NCBI GenBank assembly: GCA_029778715.1
Contig: JAKOPT010000162.1
Location: 1 to 42,434 of the forward strand
DNA length: 42,434 nucleotides
Direction of reading: 5' to 3'
Source: Actinomycetes bacterium
Lineage (GTDB): Bacteria > Actinomycetota > Actinomycetes > Actinomycetales > Dermatophilaceae
Below are positions 17,008 to 23,553 of this stretch, one piece after another. The notes under the pieces were generated by a model, which saw nothing but the letters and a program-made list of their open reading frames with translations, did not search any database and had not been told where the DNA came from. Every line of letters starts with the position of its first letter. The first letter of the stretch is position 1. The translations under genes and the position numbers were made by a program.

Positions 17008-17117
17008 CCTACCGTGCAGCTGGTGTGGTGCCTCACGCCCTACCGTGCGGTTGGTGTGGTGCCTGACGTCCTACCGTGCAGTAGGTGGGGTGCCCTACGT
17101 CCTGCCGTGCAGTTGGT
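17008..17117 (+). repeat. 31-base tandem repeat, array B (about 3.5 units)
   Basis: Units start at 17008, 17039, 17070 and 17101, and the last runs into the core at 17118. The stretch between arrays A and B (16832-17007) is repeated with point changes between B and C (17118-17290). The whole block of array plus spacer has therefore been duplicated. Confidence 0.9.
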
Positions 17118-17145
17118 GTTGCGATCGCCCCACTTCTTGCAGGGT
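17118..17145 (-). repeat. 28-base core repeat, copy b
   Basis: Identical to copy a over the 28 bases. It directly follows the truncated last unit of array B. Confidence 0.8.
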
Positions 17146-17290
17146 GGGTTGCTTGGGCCTCGGGGGTTGGAGGGCGCAGGTCCCGCGACTCGGCGATTGA
17201 TCCCCGGGCTCCGCGCATGTGGCTCGCCCACGTCTCGGCGAGTGCCTATGGGCCCGTCCTGCACCTGCCGTTCGCCCTCGTCTGTGACGC

Positions 17291-17462
17291 CCCACCGTGC
17301 AGCTGGTGTGGTGCCTCACGCCCTACCGTGCGGTTGGTGGGGTGCCCTACGTCCTACCGTGCGGTTGGTGTGGTGCCTCACGTTTTACCGTGCGGTTGGT
17401 GGGGTGCCCTACGTCCTGCCGTGCGGTTGGTGGGGTGCCCTACGTCCTGCCGTGCAGTTGGT
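17291..17462 (+). repeat. 31-base tandem repeat, array C (about 5.5 units)
   Basis: Units start at 17291, 17322, 17353, 17384, 17415 and 17446; the period is exactly 31. One unit is degenerate (TTTTACCG instead of CCTACCG). The last unit is again cut after 17 bases, where the core repeat begins. Confidence 0.9.
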
Positions 17463-17490
17463 GTTGCGATCGCCCCACTTCTTGCAGGGT
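17463..17490 (-). repeat. 28-base core repeat, copy c
   Basis: Same sequence as copies a and b. Similarity to the longer duplicated spacer stops about 13 bases later (near 17503), and the DUF559-like gene ends 60 bases further on, at 17562. Confidence 0.8.
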
Positions 17491-17561
17491 AGGTTGCTTG
17501 GGTCGGCCGTACCCACCCGGCGGGCTTCGCACCAGAACTAGCACCGCGGCATACGTGGTCG

Positions 17562-18557
17562 TCAGGCGGCCGATTCAGTGCTGTCCGATTCGGGCAGCCG
17601 GAGCCAGCCCTCCTTCTCATAGGCCGTGACCTTGGGCCGAACGCGAGCCGCGGCGGCCCGATAGGTGGCTTCGAGTCGGGCAAGAACGGCATACGGATCA
17701 GCATCGATCTGGTGCGGAGTGACACCGGCGACCACCACGCCGGCCGCGACAAGTCCGGCGTCGCGTTCCACGGTGGCATCCCACTGATGAGCCCGGCTGT
17801 GGTAGCGGCGCGAGTGGACGAGGACGGCCATGGCCACGTCGTCGATCCAGGCATCCGGGGTCAGCAGGGGAAGCCCGCGGGCATCCTCGATCTTCGCGTT
17901 GGGCCAGGCGGGCGGCAGCACGCGACTGGTTGACATGAGCTCGAGGAGGCGACTCTCGGGCAGGCTCCAAGCACCCGATGCTGCCGAGTCGAGGGCGGCG
18001 TGCAGGGCTGCGGCCTCGCGAGGGCGAATGCGGTAGACCCACTCGGAGAGATCGTCGAGACTGACCAGGCCCTTCTGGATCGCCTCGATGAAGATCGCTT
18101 CGCGCATCGAAGGGCTGCGCAAACCCGCGGCGGCGTCCACGCAGGCCCGTCCGACACTGGCATAGGCAAGAGGCCCTCGGATCGAGGGTTGGGCATCCAC
18201 CACCAGCGACGGCCGGACAGTCACGAACCCTGCGCTGCGCCGTCGGCGGCTTGGGAGTGTGATGACATCGATGACCTCGCCCACTGTGGCCGATCCGACT
18301 CCATGAAACTCCGCGGCAACCGCGCCGGTGATGACGGATCCCGGCCCGGCGTAGAGCAGGGCAGCGATGTGCCTCTGCCTTTGGGTGATGGACTCTCGGC
18401 CAAGGAGATAGACGCGAGGTAGGACCACCCGCCAGGATCGCCCCGAGTTCCACCGGATCGCCTCTTTGCTGACGCCGCAGGCGAGCAACTGCTGGCGGCT
18501 GACCATGCCGTCCTGGCCCTGAATGAGGTCGAGAGCGTCTGTGCCGAAAGTAGCCAT
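17562..18557 (-). CDS. AbiEi-antitoxin-like / DUF559 (VSR-type nuclease fold) protein
   Basis: A 331-residue protein. The N-terminal winged-helix segment GMVSRQQLLACGVSKEAIRW then RVVLPRVYLLG matches the AbiEi type IV antitoxin N-terminal domain (about residues 15-55). The C-terminal region LTPDAWIDDVAMAVLVHS, then YHSRAHQWDATVERDAGLVA, has the layout of DUF559/VSR-like endonucleases. The usual E-x-D of the active-site strand (as in EVDS) is L-x-H here (LVHS), so catalysis is doubtful. Such proteins are common, variable and mostly unstudied in Micrococcales. Base composition looks lower in GC than the neighbours, and it splits the topA-tmk neighbourhood. Repeat arrays flank it on both sides in opposite orientation. 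No AbiEii-type toxin gene is adjacent. Transfer is an inference. Confidence 0.7.
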   Translation of the reverse strand: MATFGTDALDLIQGQDGMVSRQQLLACGVSKEAIRWNSGRSWRVVLPRVYLLGRESITQRQRHIAALLYAGPGSVITGAVAAEFHGVGSATVGEVIDVITLPSRRRRSAGFVTVRPSLVVDAQPSIRGPLAYASVGRACVDAAAGLRSPSMREAIFIEAIQKGLVSLDDLSEWVYRIRPREAAALHAALDSAASGAWSLPESRLLELMSTSRVLPPAWPNAKIEDARGLPLLTPDAWIDDVAMAVLVHSRRYHSRAHQWDATVERDAGLVAAGVVVAGVTPHQIDADPYAVLARLEATYRAAAARVRPKVTAYEKEGWLRLPESDSTESAA

Positions 18558-18638
18558 GACGATGACGGTCGCGCATCGCAGGCGTCGACGCCATCAAACT
18601 CGCGCCGTTGTGCACGACACACCCCGGATGGGCCCACC

Positions 18639-18647
18639 TGTGGAAAA
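18639..18647 (-). promoter_or_regulatory. Single DnaA-box-like 9-mer
   Basis: TGTGGAAAA on the plus strand is TTTTCCACA on the minus strand, matching TTWTNCACA. It stands alone between the DUF559-like gene and the 107-base repeats. One box does not make an origin. Confidence 0.3.
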
Positions 18648-18702
18648 CGCTCACCACCATGGTGCCCTCACTGGTGGCCCTCGACGGCATGGCAGGCGCT
18701 CT

Positions 18703-19070
18703 ACCCTGCGGGAGGTGGGGTGATCGCAACGTTTTGCGTAGGGGAGGGGGTCGTGGGTGGGGTATGCCGCGGGGCCGGCCCCGGGGCGTGAGGTCTCGTC
18801 GTGCGGTTGACCGTGCGGGAGGTGGGGTGTTCGCAACGCTTTCTGCAGGGGAGGGGGTCGTGGGTGGGGCATGCCGCGGGGCCGGCCCCGGGGCGTGAGG
18901 TCTCGTCGTGCGGTTGACCCTGCGGGAGGTGGGGTGTTCGCAACGTTTTGCGTAGGGGAGGGGGTCGTGGGTGGGGTATGCCGCGGGGCCGGCCCCGGGG
19001 CGTGAGGTCTCGTCGTGCGGTTGACCCTGCGAGAGGCGGGGTGATCACAACGCCTCATGCAGGGAAGGGC
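18703..19070 (+). repeat. 107-base tandem repeat, three full units and a degenerate fourth
   Basis: Units start at 18703, 18810, 18917 and 19024, exactly 107 bases apart. Each opens with the 28-base core (ACCCTGCGGGAGGTGGGG then TGATCGCAAC in unit 1). The three full units then carry a G-rich tract, TATGCCGCG (CATGCCGCG in unit 2) and the perfect palindrome GGGGCCGGCCCC. Unit 4 keeps the core with changes and decays by about 19070. I see no gene between 18558 and 19228. The core is the inverse of that in arrays A to C on the other side of the DUF559-like gene. Confidence 0.92.
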
Positions 19071-19215
19071 GTCGGGAGCGAGGTCCTGGCGGCTGAACGC
19101 GCAGGGTCAGCGCGACCTGAGACCCACGAGGTGGAGCGCCCCCAAGAACCGAGAGACCGCGTACGGCTACGCGCCCGACGGCTCACCAAAAGGGCCACCT
19201 GTCGCACGGCCCGGT

Positions 19216-19221
19216 TAGGCT
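19216..19221 (+). promoter_or_regulatory. tmk -10 box, probably leaderless start
   Basis: TAGGCT ends 7 bases before the ATG at 19229, the same spacing as TAGGGT before the tetR and peptidase starts. No ribosome binding site is visible in the 7 bases, and no clear -35 is seen. Confidence 0.55.
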
Positions 19222-19228
19222 CGGTGGC

Positions 19229-19852
19229 ATGACGAACGCCGGGCCCTTCATCGCCTTCGAGGGCGGCGACGGCGCGGGCAAGTCCACCCAGGTGCGGCTG
19301 CTGGCGGCGGCGTTCGAGGAGGTCGGGCGAGAGGTCGTCGTCACCCGCCAACCGGGCGGCACCGCCTTGGGCACCCAAATCCGTGGCCTCGTCCTACACG
19401 GCGACCATATGTCCCCGCGCGCCGAAGCCCTCCTCTTCGCCGCCGACAAGGCCCAGCACGTCGACGAGGTCATCCGGCCCGCGCTCGCCCGAGGGGCCGT
19501 CGTCATCACCGACCGCTACACCGACTCGTCGATCGCCTACCAAGGAGCAGGACGCGATCTGGGCGCCGACGAGGTGGCCCAGATTCAGCACTGGAGCGTC
19601 GGCGGCCTGTTCCCCGACCTGACCGTGCTCATCGACATCGACGCGGCCGAGGGGCGCCGGCGCCGTGAGGGCACCCATGACCGGCTCGAGGCCGAGGCGG
19701 ACGACTACCACGAAGCCGTCCGCAGCCACTTCCTCGCCCTTGCCGGCGCCGACCCGAGCCGCTACCTCGTCATCGACGGCACCCTCGCCCCGGGCGACAT
19801 CCACCTGCGCGTCCACCAGGCGTGCACGGTCGCCGGCTGGTTGCCGCTGTGA
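19229..19852 (+). CDS. tmk: Thymidylate kinase (dTMP kinase)
   Basis: A 207-residue enzyme that phosphorylates dTMP to dTDP with ATP. The P-loop is FEGGDGAGKST (about 10-20), followed by TRQPGGTALG (the dTMP-site region) and the DR motif in VITDRYTDSSIAYQGAGRDL. The family marks fit the typical length of about 210. The stop overlaps the GTG of holB by 4 bases, so the two are translationally coupled. The tmk-holB pairing is widespread in Actinobacteria. A -10 box 7 bases before the ATG suggests a leaderless mRNA. Confidence 0.95.
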   Translation: MTNAGPFIAFEGGDGAGKSTQVRLLAAAFEEVGREVVVTRQPGGTALGTQIRGLVLHGDHMSPRAEALLFAADKAQHVDEVIRPALARGAVVITDRYTDSSIAYQGAGRDLGADEVAQIQHWSVGGLFPDLTVLIDIDAAEGRRRREGTHDRLEAEADDYHEAVRSHFLALAGADPSRYLVIDGTLAPGDIHLRVHQACTVAGWLPL

Positions 19853-21048
19853 GCGGGCCGCCGACCCCCGAAGCCCGGCGCGCGGCATACGAAAGCGCCC
19901 AGGGTCACCCGAGCGTGTGGGACGACCTCGTCGGCCAGGACCCGGTGGTGGCGACCTTGCGGCACGCCGTCGCCGACCCGGCCGCGATGACCCACGCGTG
20001 GCTGCTCACCGGCCCGCCGGGGTCGGGGCGGTCCAACGCTGCCCGCGCGTTCGCGGCGGCCCTCCAATGCCCGCAGGGAGGGTGTGGGGTATGCCGCGAA
20101 TGCCGCACCGCCCTCGACGGCACCCACGCCGACGTCGACATCGTGGCCACCGAGGGGCTCTCCATCAAGGTCGAACAGGCCCGCGACTTAGTCCAACTCG
20201 CGGCGTTGCGGCCGAGCGTGGGTCGTTACCGGGTCGTTCTCATCGAGGATGCCGACCGGCTCACCGAGCGCGCCGCCGACGCCCTGCTCAAGGCGATCGA
20301 GGAGCCCGCCGCCCGCACCGTGTGGATGCTGTGCGCGCCCTCGGTCGAGGACGTCGTGCTCACCATTCGCTCACGGGCGCGGCAGGTGCGGTTGCGCACC
20401 CCCCCGGTGGCCGCGGTCGCCGCGCTGCTCGAACGTCGCGACGGCGTGGACCCGGCGATGGCCCGGTATGCCGCCCGCGCGGCCCAGTCGCATATCGGCC
20501 TGGCGCGCCGGCTGGCACGGGACGAACAGGCCCGCATCCGGCGCCACGACGTCATCGGTCTGACCACTCGCATCCGGGGGGTCGGCGATGCCGTCGATGC
20601 CGCCGCGGACCTCGACGCCATCGCCACCGAGGAGTCGAAGGCGGCCTCGGCGGAGCGGGATGCGGCCGAACGCGCCCGGCTCCTCGAGGTTCTCGGGGCC
20701 GACCCGGGCGCGCGCACCCAGCCCCCGCATGTCCGGGCCCAGGTCTCGGCCCTCGAAAGGGAGCAGAAGGCGCGCGCGACCCGGTTCCGCCGGGACATGC
20801 TCGACCGCTCGCTCGTCGATTTGTTCTCCGTCTACCGGGACGCTCTCATGCTCGTCCTCGGCACCGGGTCGGCCCTGGTCAACGAGGATGCCCGGCGCGT
20901 GGTGGAGGAGGTGGCTCGGGCGATCGGCGCGGAGCGGCTGCTGCTCGCGATGGAGGCGATCGGCACCGCGCGCGAACGCATCGGCGCCAATGTCTCACCC
21001 CAACTGGCCCTGGAGGCGATGGCGCTCGACCTGCGCCTGCCCGCGTGA
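19849..21048 (+). CDS. holB: DNA polymerase III delta-prime subunit
   Basis: A 399-residue clamp-loader ATPase-fold subunit. LVGQDPVVATLRHAV and THAWLLTGPPGSGRSNAARAF (residues about 50-70) show the P-loop with Arg-Ser in place of Lys-Ser/Thr, consistent with a delta-prime subunit that does not hydrolyse ATP. A zinc module CPQGGCGVCRECR (C-x5-C-x2-C-x2-C) follows, then IEDADRLTERAADALLKAIE. I chose the GTG at 19849, which overlaps the tmk stop, over an earlier in-frame ATG inside tmk. A rare TTA Leu codon is present near 20188. The protein loads the beta clamp at the replication fork. Confidence 0.9.
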   Translation: MSGPPTPEARRAAYESAQGHPSVWDDLVGQDPVVATLRHAVADPAAMTHAWLLTGPPGSGRSNAARAFAAALQCPQGGCGVCRECRTALDGTHADVDIVATEGLSIKVEQARDLVQLAALRPSVGRYRVVLIEDADRLTERAADALLKAIEEPAARTVWMLCAPSVEDVVLTIRSRARQVRLRTPPVAAVAALLERRDGVDPAMARYAARAAQSHIGLARRLARDEQARIRRHDVIGLTTRIRGVGDAVDAAADLDAIATEESKAASAERDAAERARLLEVLGADPGARTQPPHVRAQVSALEREQKARATRFRRDMLDRSLVDLFSVYRDALMLVLGTGSALVNEDARRVVEEVARAIGAERLLLAMEAIGTARERIGANVSPQLALEAMALDLRLPA

Positions 21049-21073
21049 CGCGCGGGATGTCAGGGTCGCTGGG

Positions 21074-21079
21074 TAGGGT
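21074..21079 (+). promoter_or_regulatory. -10 box of the lipoprotein peptidase gene, probably leaderless
   Basis: TAGGGT ends exactly 7 bases before the ATG at 21087. It lies 26 bases after the holB stop, so the peptidase gene may have its own leaderless transcript in addition to read-through. Confidence 0.55.
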
Positions 21080-21086
21080 CGGCCTC

Positions 21087-22649
21087 ATGCGTCGCTCCCT
21101 CATTGCCCTCGCCGCCGGGTTGAGCGCAGTCCTCGTGCTCTCCGGGTGCAATCCCCTCGACCCGTTGCGCAACCTCGCCAAGAAATCGAGCGCGCCCTAT
21201 AGCACCACCGCCGAAACCCCGCCGACTTCGATGCCGGGCACCGAGAGGTTCTACGCGCAGCAGCTCGCCTGGTCGTCCTGCTCGGGAGGTGAATGCGCCA
21301 AACTCACCGTCCCGGTCGACTACGGCAAGCCCGACGGCCCGACCATCGAGATCGCGGTGTTCCGGATGTCGCGCACGTCGGGGTTGCAACGTCTCGGTTC
21401 GCTCGTCGTCAACCCCGGCGGTCCGGGCGGGTCGGGCATCGACTATGCGCGGGCGGCGGGTTCGGGGGCGGTCGTGACGCCTCAGGTGCTGCGGGCCTAC
21501 GACATCGTGGGGTTCGATCCGCGCGGGGTGGGCCGATCGGCGCCGGTCACCTGTCTCGACGATGCGGCCATGGACCGGTGGCTGGCCCAGGACCCGACAC
21601 CGGATGACGCGGCCGAGCGCGAAGAGGCAGGGGCCCTGGCCGCGGATTTCGCGAAGGCATGCAAGACCAAGGGCAACCCCCTCCTGGGGCATGTGTCGAC
21701 GGTCGAGGCGGCCAAGGACATGGACATCCTGCGGTCGCGCCTCGGCGAGGAAAAGCTCACCTACCTGGGCAAGTCCTACGGCACCTATCTCGGCGCCGTG
21801 TATGCCGGGCTGTTCCCCACGCATGTCGGCCGCGTCGTCCTCGACGGCGCGCTCGACCCGAGTCTGACTGCGGAACAGATCAACACGGGCCAAGCCGTTG
21901 GGTTCGACCGGGCCACCCGGGCGTGGGCGGCGGACTGCATCGCGCAGGGCCAATGCCCGCTCGGCACCAGCGTCGACGAGGTCATCAAGGGTGTCGATGC
22001 CCTGTTGCGGCGGCTCGATGCCACCCCCCTGACCAAGACCGGCGACTCGAGCGTGCCGGCGCTGACCGAGGGCTGGGCGGCATACGGAGTGGCGGTGGCG
22101 ATGTACGACCAGGGGATGTGGGAGTCCCTCACGTCGGCGATCCGGGCCGCCCTCGCGGGTGATGGCACCGGGTTGATGCGGTTGGCGGAGCAGTATGCCG
22201 ACCGCAACGTCGGCGGCGGTTACTCCTCCAACATGCTCCAGGTCATGTATGCCGTGAACTGCCTCGACAAGCCCGAGTCCGCCGACCTTGCCGACCGGCA
22301 GGGGCAGGCGGACCGGGCCGCGGCGGCGGCACCGCTATGGGGCCGATTCCTCGCGTGGGGCTCGCTCGTGTGCGGTGACTGGCCCCAGCCCGGCGACACG
22401 AAACCGGCGGCGCCTCAGAAGATCACCGCGCCGGGTGCGGGCCCGATCGTCGTCGTGGGGACGACCCGAGACCCGGCAACACCCTACGAATGGGCGGTCG
22501 CGTTGGCCGATCAGCTCGAGACGGGCACCCTCATCACCTACGACGGCGACGGGCATACGGCCTACACGCGCTCCAACTCGTGTGTCGACAAGGCCGTGGA
22601 CGCCTGGTTCCTCAAGGGGACCGTCCCGGAGAAGGGGTTGCGCTGCTGA
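21087..22649 (+). CDS. Lipoprotein alpha/beta-hydrolase, tripeptidyl-aminopeptidase (TAP/SlpD) family
   Basis: A 520-residue exported protease. The signal peptide has lipobox LSGC with Cys21, so the protein is expected to be lipid-anchored on the outside of the membrane. Catalytic residues are Ser230 in GKSYGTYLG, Asp462 in TRDPATPYEWA and His490 in DGDGHTAYTRS. NPGGPGGSG, the oxyanion-loop motif of the TAP family, lies near residue 110. The C-terminus holds the TAP-like domain with a probable disulfide (NSCVDKAVDAW and the final C). Relatives include the mycobacterial Rv2223c/Rv2224c proteins and Streptomyces tripeptidyl aminopeptidases. The start follows a -10 box by 7 bases. Substrate peptides are unknown. 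Confidence 0.88.
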   Translation: MRRSLIALAAGLSAVLVLSGCNPLDPLRNLAKKSSAPYSTTAETPPTSMPGTERFYAQQLAWSSCSGGECAKLTVPVDYGKPDGPTIEIAVFRMSRTSGLQRLGSLVVNPGGPGGSGIDYARAAGSGAVVTPQVLRAYDIVGFDPRGVGRSAPVTCLDDAAMDRWLAQDPTPDDAAEREEAGALAADFAKACKTKGNPLLGHVSTVEAAKDMDILRSRLGEEKLTYLGKSYGTYLGAVYAGLFPTHVGRVVLDGALDPSLTAEQINTGQAVGFDRATRAWAADCIAQGQCPLGTSVDEVIKGVDALLRRLDATPLTKTGDSSVPALTEGWAAYGVAVAMYDQGMWESLTSAIRAALAGDGTGLMRLAEQYADRNVGGGYSSNMLQVMYAVNCLDKPESADLADRQGQADRAAAAAPLWGRFLAWGSLVCGDWPQPGDTKPAAPQKITAPGAGPIVVVGTTRDPATPYEWAVALADQLETGTLITYDGDGHTAYTRSNSCVDKAVDAWFLKGTVPEKGLRC

Positions 22650-22734
22650 GGGCCACCGCTGCCGTGGACGTGGGGTGGTGACCCTGACGGCGGCCGACGC
22701 CGGGCCGGCGGCCGGTATGCCGTTCGGTCCCGAT

Positions 22735-22765
22735 TTGGTCGCGGGTGCCGGTTCGCACGTATACT
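22735..22765 (+). promoter_or_regulatory. tRNA-Thr promoter
   Basis: TTGGTC (22735-22740) and TATACT (22760-22765) are 19 bases apart. The -10 is unusually close to consensus for this window and lies 30 bases before the tRNA. Confidence 0.55.
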
Positions 22766-22795
22766 CGACCGGCGCTCGCCCGCGGGTGGGCGCAT

Positions 22796-22869
22796 GCCGC
22801 CTTAGCTCAGTCGGCCAGAGCGATTCACTCGTAATGAATAGGTCGTCGGTTCGATTCCGACAGGCGGCT
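22796..22869 (+). tRNA. thrT: tRNA-Thr (anticodon CGT)
   Basis: The cloverleaf is complete. The acceptor GCCGCCT pairs with AGGCGGC, the D stem is GCTC/GAGC, the anticodon stem ATTCA/TGAAT holds loop CTCGTAA (anticodon CGT, reading ACG), and the T stem is GTCGG/CCGAC with TTCGATT. The discriminator base is T and no CCA is encoded. No integrase or duplicated tRNA end is seen, so this is not an obvious integration site. Confidence 0.97.
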
Positions 22870-22875
22870 CAGATG

Positions 22876-22908
22876 ATGCCCTCGACTTCAGTCGGGGGCA
22901 TTTCTGTT
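22876..22908 (+). terminator. Intrinsic terminator of tRNA-Thr
   Basis: ATGCCCTCGACT pairs with AGTCGGGGGCAT over 12 positions with one G-T pair and a 2-base loop, then TTCTGTT. It starts 7 bases after the tRNA. Confidence 0.85.
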
Positions 22909-23040
22909 GGTCGAGGCGCACGCGCGGTCGAACCCACTGGACGCCCGACGGGTATGCCGCGGGAGGACCGCGCCACCGAGGGCGACGCGACCCGGTGGCG
23001 AACTCGCGGGCCGGTGATCCCGTTCGGGGGCGGACGCCAG

Positions 23041-23260
23041 GTGTTGTAATCAAATCGTGATGTTGTGTTCTAACACCGGTGTGATTCCGCGGGCATCAGT
23101 GGAAATACATCGGTGTCATTTCGAAAACACATTGATGTAATTCGCGAACGCTGGTGGGGCGCCTGGTTATTGGTGTGACAACAGAGAAAAGTGATGAGTC
23201 TGAGCCGTATTCTCGTCCGGCCGAGTCTCATTCGACCCTCTGCGAAAGAAGGCCTCGCCC
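23041..23260 (+). promoter_or_regulatory. AT-richer leader region with three direct repeats upstream of the small ORF and NlpC/P60 gene
   Basis: This stretch is clearly less GC-rich than its surroundings. It holds three related blocks: ACACCGGTGTGATTCC (23073), ACATCGGTGTCATTTC (23107) and ACATTGATGTAATTCG (23129). The first contains the palindrome ACACCGGTGT. They look like repeated regulator sites. I searched by eye for the conserved segments of a c-di-AMP riboswitch, known upstream of cell-wall hydrolases, and did not find them. Confidence 0.45.
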
Positions 23261-23542
23261 GTGATCGCCGCCCCTCGCAGACCACGTCCCGCGCGTGGTC
23301 CAGCGTCCCGCGCGCTCGCCGGGGTTCACGAGTCCGTCGCTGCGACTCCGATGGGCGCGAGCCGGGGCAGCGCCCCGAGCGCGAAGGTGACGTTCGTCGC
23401 CACGGGTGAGGTCGCGCGAACGGGAGACGGCATCGGTGACGGCAACACGGCATACCGGCAGTCGGCGGCGGGGGCCGCGGGCCTGACCCACCGCGGGCAC
23501 CTGACCAACGACTTAGTCCCCGTCCTCATCAGCGTCTACTGA
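23261..23542 (+). CDS. Small hypothetical protein upstream of the NlpC/P60 gene
   Basis: A 93-residue frame with a GTG start preceded by AGAAGG at 9-10 bases, ending 11 bases before the NlpC/P60 start. Third codon positions are strongly G/C, as in real genes here, apart from one rare TTA Leu codon near the end. The N-terminus is basic and Pro/Arg-rich; the second half (KVTFVATGEVARTGDGIGDG onward) is Gly/Thr-rich. I recognise no domain and no clear signal peptide. It could be a genuine small protein cotranscribed with the hydrolase or a leader frame. Confidence 0.45.
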   Translation: MIAAPRRPRPARGPASRALAGVHESVAATPMGASRGSAPSAKVTFVATGEVARTGDGIGDGNTAYRQSAAGAAGLTHRGHLTNDLVPVLISVY

Positions 23543-23553
23543 AGCGGCCCACC

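Noticed and set aside
16691..17462. CRISPR array in the 31-base repeats
   Set aside because: The repeats are contiguous with no unique spacers and differ among themselves at several positions. No cas genes are in the window. They fit a minisatellite.
18639..18647. Replication origin suggested by a DnaA-like box
   Set aside because: Only one box, with no cluster, no AT-rich unwinding element and no dnaA or dnaN nearby.
22796..22908. Genomic island attachment site at tRNA-Thr
   Set aside because: No integrase gene and no repeated tRNA 3' end within the window; the following genes look like ordinary chromosome.
23041..23260. c-di-AMP (ydaO-type) riboswitch before the NlpC/P60 gene
   Set aside because: Such switches precede cell-wall hydrolases in Actinobacteria, but I could not find their conserved core segments here. 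The repeats look like protein sites instead.
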